This document shows, piece after piece, positions 6,293-8,479 of a DNA stretch of 8,479 nt. The translations under genes were made by a program, and so were the position numbers. The notes under the pieces were generated by a model that saw nothing but the letters and a program-made list of their open reading frames with translations, did no database searches and was not told where the DNA came from. This stretch comes from Bordetella parapertussis. GTDB taxonomy: Bacteria > Pseudomonadota > Gammaproteobacteria > Burkholderiales > Burkholderiaceae_C. Where the stretch lies: positions 1-8,479 of the forward strand of contig CAMDJS010000088.1 of assembly GCA_945900685.1 (NCBI GenBank), written 5' to 3'. The stretch's first letter is position 1. Every line of letters begins with the position of its first letter.

Positions 6293-6656
6293 GTTGCTCG
6301 ACCGTGAAATTCAAAGATTGAAATCTGTCTTTGAAATCTTCACCAAGTTCTTGCATGATGTCGTCATCTTCTTCCGCTTTCCACACCACCTGCACTTCAT
6401 TGCCCGCTTGTCGGTAAGAGTCTATGCCTTCAAAGATGCGGTACATGGCTTTGATGCTCGAGCTGTTGATGTACACCAACGCCAACTCGACATCTAACTT
6501 ACCCTTGGCACTGCTGGCCAATTGGTTGATGGCCGTAATGACTTCTCCGTAAAAAGCGGATACATCTTCAGGGAAGGACTCGCCTGTCATCACCAGTTTT
6601 AACGGGTTATGGCTCAAAGTGATGGCGGGGGTTCTGTCAGTGGCTTCTATCTTCAT
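6285..6656 (-). CDS. siaC: SiaC family phospho-switch protein (DUF1987)
   Basis: SiaC is a small cytoplasmic protein whose phosphorylation by SiaB and dephosphorylation by SiaA decide whether it binds and activates its output cyclase. The 123-residue product shows the family pattern: TPAITLSHNPLKLVMTGESFPEDVSAFYGEVI (9-40) and ELALVYINSSSIKAMYRIF (57-75), with an acidic stretch EEDDD (95-99) near the end. The phosphoacceptor in P. aeruginosa SiaC is Thr68; here the matching YINSSS segment (62-67) has only Ser, most likely S65 at the same position. Start at 6656 is chosen because AGAGGA sits 6 bases ahead; the ATG at 6662 directly abuts that sequence. It starts 23 bases after siaB and overlaps the cyclase by 8 bases. 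Confidence 0.9.
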   Translation of the reverse strand: MKIEATDRTPAITLSHNPLKLVMTGESFPEDVSAFYGEVITAINQLASSAKGKLDVELALVYINSSSIKAMYRIFEGIDSYRQAGNEVQVVWKAEEDDDIMQELGEDFKDRFQSLNFTVEQHG

Positions 6657-6662
6657 GTTCAT

Positions 6663-6668
6663 TCCTCT
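6663..6668 (-). promoter_or_regulatory. Ribosome binding site of siaC that decides its start
   Basis: AGAGGA on the minus strand touches the first ATG (6662) but stands 6 bases from the second in-frame ATG (6656). Normal spacing therefore favours 6656 as start. Confidence 0.6.
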
Positions 6669-6679
6669 TTTTTATTGCT

Positions 6680-7201
6680 CTAAATGGTGGCCGACAAGAT
6701 GAAATCAACACTGCTGTCATCCACATCGACAAAGGTATAGCTGATCGGTTGTGTAGACCTGCGGGCAATCTCGAGCAAACCTAAGCCTGAACCTGGTCCT
6801 TCGTGTTCGCTTGCATGAGACATGCCGTCTCTGTAAAGCTGGCGTATGGTGTCTTTGTCAGCGCCTTCGATTTGTGCGAGCCTGTCCTTCAAACCTTGGG
6901 TCTTGTCCTTTTGAATGCGGTTACCGCACATGATGGTGATTTCTTTGTTGTGCTCGGTGATCAAAATCATGCCCATGTTTTCCGCATGTTCTTTGCCATG
7001 CCAAATTAGGTTTTGCACACCTTCCATGAAGACGGCAAAAATCAGCTTGGAGCGTTTGACATCGTCATTGGCTATCAACCGCTCTTTGAGCAAATCGGCG
7101 AGCGTGACCATCAAGTCGTCAGTCACCGTGCCGTTGTAAGCCATGATCACATGGTTGTGTCGCAAACTGTTACGCAGCAAAATGGCTTGTGATAAATCCA
7201 T
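6680..7201 (-). CDS. siaB: SiaB-type protein kinase (GHKL-like, acts on SiaC)
   Basis: SiaB phosphorylates SiaC in the SiaABC switch and resembles anti-sigma-factor kinases such as SpoIIAB. The 173-residue product has a GHKL-like layout: an N-box FMEGVQNLIWHG with E60, N64 and H68, and a glycine-rich lid GPGSGLGLLEIARRS (135-149). The following PISYTFV strand is typical of the family. The start at 7201 is preferred because AGGA stands 6 bases upstream and family similarity begins with MDLSQAILLRNSL. An in-frame extension to 7306 exists, but its residues are unlike the family and it reads through an A-tract and the spacer after siaA. It lies 160 bases after siaA, probably in the same transcript or with its own promoter, and 23 bases before siaC. 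Confidence 0.88.
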   Translation of the reverse strand: MDLSQAILLRNSLRHNHVIMAYNGTVTDDLMVTLADLLKERLIANDDVKRSKLIFAVFMEGVQNLIWHGKEHAENMGMILITEHNKEITIMCGNRIQKDKTQGLKDRLAQIEGADKDTIRQLYRDGMSHASEHEGPGSGLGLLEIARRSTQPISYTFVDVDDSSVDFILSATI

Positions 7202-7361
7202 ATCTCTTCCTTTTATAAAGTGTGTGTTTGGTGTGGCTACGTTCAGGTTCAAAGTTGAAAAAAAACCGCCGCCAAATCGCCTCTTCGACTTTGTGAAGAC
7301 TGCCATTCAGCACAGTCTGCGTGTTCAGTGACGATGGATAATTCCATTGGTTTCTTGCCGC
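7202..7361 (-). other. 160-base spacer between siaA and siaB
   Basis: No gene is supported here. On the minus strand the spacer contains a short inverted repeat (AGACTG/CAGTCT, 7297-7302 and 7313-7318, 10-base loop), then a run of eight or more T (7258-7265), then a near-palindrome TTCAACTTTGAA (7249-7260) and finally the siaB ribosome binding site at 7208-7211. The hairpin is about 30 bases from the T-run, so it is not an ordinary intrinsic terminator. No convincing -35/-10 pair was found; a TATAAA at about 7213-7218 is too close to the start codon of siaB to be its promoter element. Confidence 0.5.
7208..7211 (-). promoter_or_regulatory. Ribosome binding site of siaB that decides its start
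   Basis: AGGA within AAAAGGAAGAGAT on the minus strand lies 6 bases upstream of the ATG at 7201. It supports the short form of SiaB over the in-frame extension beginning at 7306. Confidence 0.65.
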
Positions 7362-8479
7362 TTAAAGAGAAAACACCAAAGCGGTGACGTCATCTCGCCT
7401 GGCGTGAGCGCCTTGCCATTGCGCAAAATCGACGCGCAGCGCATCAATCACTTTCTGTGAAGTGTGGGAATGGTGTGTGGACAGCAAACTTTCAAGTCGG
7501 CGGTACCCGTACGATACTTTGGGCTTGCCGGCGTCGCCTCCTATTTGATCTGTCAAGCCATCTGTCACGATAGCAAACATATCGCCCTTTTGGTATGAGA
7601 TGAGGTTGACCTTGGGCTTGTCGCTGTCGGGTATCTTGTCTTTGTAGCCCAAGCTTGTGCGTTGCGCCATATACCTAGTGACAGCACCTTCAGCGTTGAC
7701 ATGGAACAAATCAATCTTGGCCCCAGCAAACTCCACCTTCTGTAAACGGCTGTCAATTCGCAAGACAGCGGCATCACAGCCGTCGTCACTTTCACTGTCC
7801 GCACGGTCTTGGTTCAAACCTGTGCGCACATAGTGATCCAGTGAAATCAACGCCGACACCGGATCTTCCATGGTGTCATTGGCATAAATACGTTCAAGTG
7901 AGTTGCTCACCAGCAGCGACAACATGGCCCCGGGCACACCGTGTCCGGTGCAATCCGCCACAGACAAAATAAAAGGCCCATCGTGCTGCGAAGAGGACAC
8001 CCAAAACAAGTCTCCACCAATGGTGTCACGTGGTTCCCAGATGGTGGCGAACGAAGCAAACCGGCCCTCGATGCGTATGGGTCTGGGTAATTGACCGCGT
8101 TGCAGTCTGCTGGCGTAATTCACCGAGCCCACCACCAGTTGATGCGCTTCATCCAATGCCTGATGCTGTTGTGCCAATTCGTTGGTTCTAAGCGCAACCG
8201 TTTCCTCCAGCACTTTGTTTTGGTTGGTCATCAAATCGTTTTGCGTCTGTATGCTGTTGGCCAACTCTTGTTGCAACCAGCGGGTGCGACTGATCACCGC
8301 CAGCGCCATGATCATGGCCTCACAGCACACGCCGAAGGCCTGGTTGGTGTTGGTGTTTTGAAAAAACAAACCAAAACCCGACTGCGGCAAAAAGCTAAAG
8401 GGCGACTGAAAACCTGCGACACCCAGCATGAAGGACACTCTGAAAAACATGTAGGGCAACATGGCAATCATGAAGAACT
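7362..8479 (-). CDS. siaA: SiaA-type membrane-anchored PP2C/SpoIIE phosphatase (N-terminus outside window)
   Basis: SiaA dephosphorylates SiaC in response to an unknown envelope signal. The frame is open to the window edge (two Phe codons precede the Met at 8471), so the N-terminal sensor is incomplete. Residues below count from that Met. Two hydrophobic segments (about 1-20 and 45-61) look like the last helices of a multi-helix membrane sensor, possibly of the 7TMR-DISM type. A coiled-coil linker (62-112) leads to the PP2C domain with its metal acids: IGGD (D154), ADCTGHGVPGA (D173), VTDGLTDQ (D304) and RRDDVTALV (D360, D361). All key acids are present, so it should be active. The TAA stop is at 7362-7364. 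P. aeruginosa SiaA instead has a HAMP-containing sensor (recalled knowledge), so the input part may differ. Confidence 0.9.
   Translation of the reverse strand, partial: FFMIAMLPYMFFRVSFMLGVAGFQSPFSFLPQSGFGLFFQNTNTNQAFGVCCEAMIMALAVISRTRWLQQELANSIQTQNDLMTNQNKVLEETVALRTNELAQQHQALDEAHQLVVGSVNYASRLQRGQLPRPIRIEGRFASFATIWEPRDTIGGDLFWVSSSQHDGPFILSVADCTGHGVPGAMLSLLVSNSLERIYANDTMEDPVSALISLDHYVRTGLNQDRADSESDDGCDAAVLRIDSRLQKVEFAGAKIDLFHVNAEGAVTRYMAQRTSLGYKDKIPDSDKPKVNLISYQKGDMFAIVTDGLTDQIGGDAGKPKVSYGYRRLESLLSTHHSHTSQKVIDALRVDFAQWQGAHARRDDVTALVFSL

Noticed and set aside
7202..7306. N-terminal extension of SiaB by 35 residues
   Set aside because: It lacks family similarity, reads a Phe/Gly-rich run from an A/T tract, and a good ribosome binding site sits directly before the ATG at 7201.
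7249..7320. Intrinsic terminator after siaA
   Set aside because: There is a T-run on the minus strand and a 6-base stem, but they are about 30 bases apart and no GC-rich stem directly precedes the T-run.

Overview
The window looks like the chromosome of an anoxygenic phototrophic proteobacterium, most likely a betaproteobacterium (Burkholderiales, related to Rubrivivax, Rhodoferax or Limnohabitans). The taxonomic guess rests on the order pufC-crtA-crtD-crtC and on protein resemblance recalled from memory, not on a search. Base composition is moderate: hand counts of three 60-base lines outside a GC-rich patch gave 48-55 % GC.

Two blocks converge near 3496-3550. The left block (1-3495, plus strand) is the end of a photosynthesis gene cluster. 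It holds the C-terminal part of the tetraheme reaction-centre cytochrome PufC and three late carotenoid genes: crtA (spheroidene monooxygenase), crtD (hydroxycarotenoid 3,4-desaturase) and crtC (carotenoid 1,2-hydratase). Together these belong to the spheroidene/spheroidenone branch. The genes are tightly packed; crtA and crtD overlap by 8 bases, and crtC begins inside the 3' end of crtD.

The right block (3548-8479, minus strand, read right to left) is a signalling cluster: siaA (membrane PP2C/SpoIIE-type phosphatase, cut by the window edge), siaB (GHKL-like kinase), siaC (DUF1987 phospho-switch protein), a class III adenylyl cyclase with an N-terminal coiled coil, two small cyclic-nucleotide-binding-domain proteins and a class I-type cyclic nucleotide phosphodiesterase. 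From siaB on, the genes are 23 bases or less apart or overlap.

In the Pseudomonas aeruginosa SiaABCD pathway the same three switch proteins control the diguanylate cyclase SiaD. Here the output position is held by a probable cAMP-making cyclase, followed by candidate readers (cNMP domains) and an eraser (PDE). The likely logic is: an envelope signal reaches SiaA; SiaA and SiaB set the phosphorylation state of SiaC; SiaC controls the cyclase; cAMP is sensed by the small binding proteins and removed by the PDE. This wiring is inferred from gene order and motifs, and is the most interesting content of the window. No tRNA, rRNA, CRISPR array or insertion sequence was seen.
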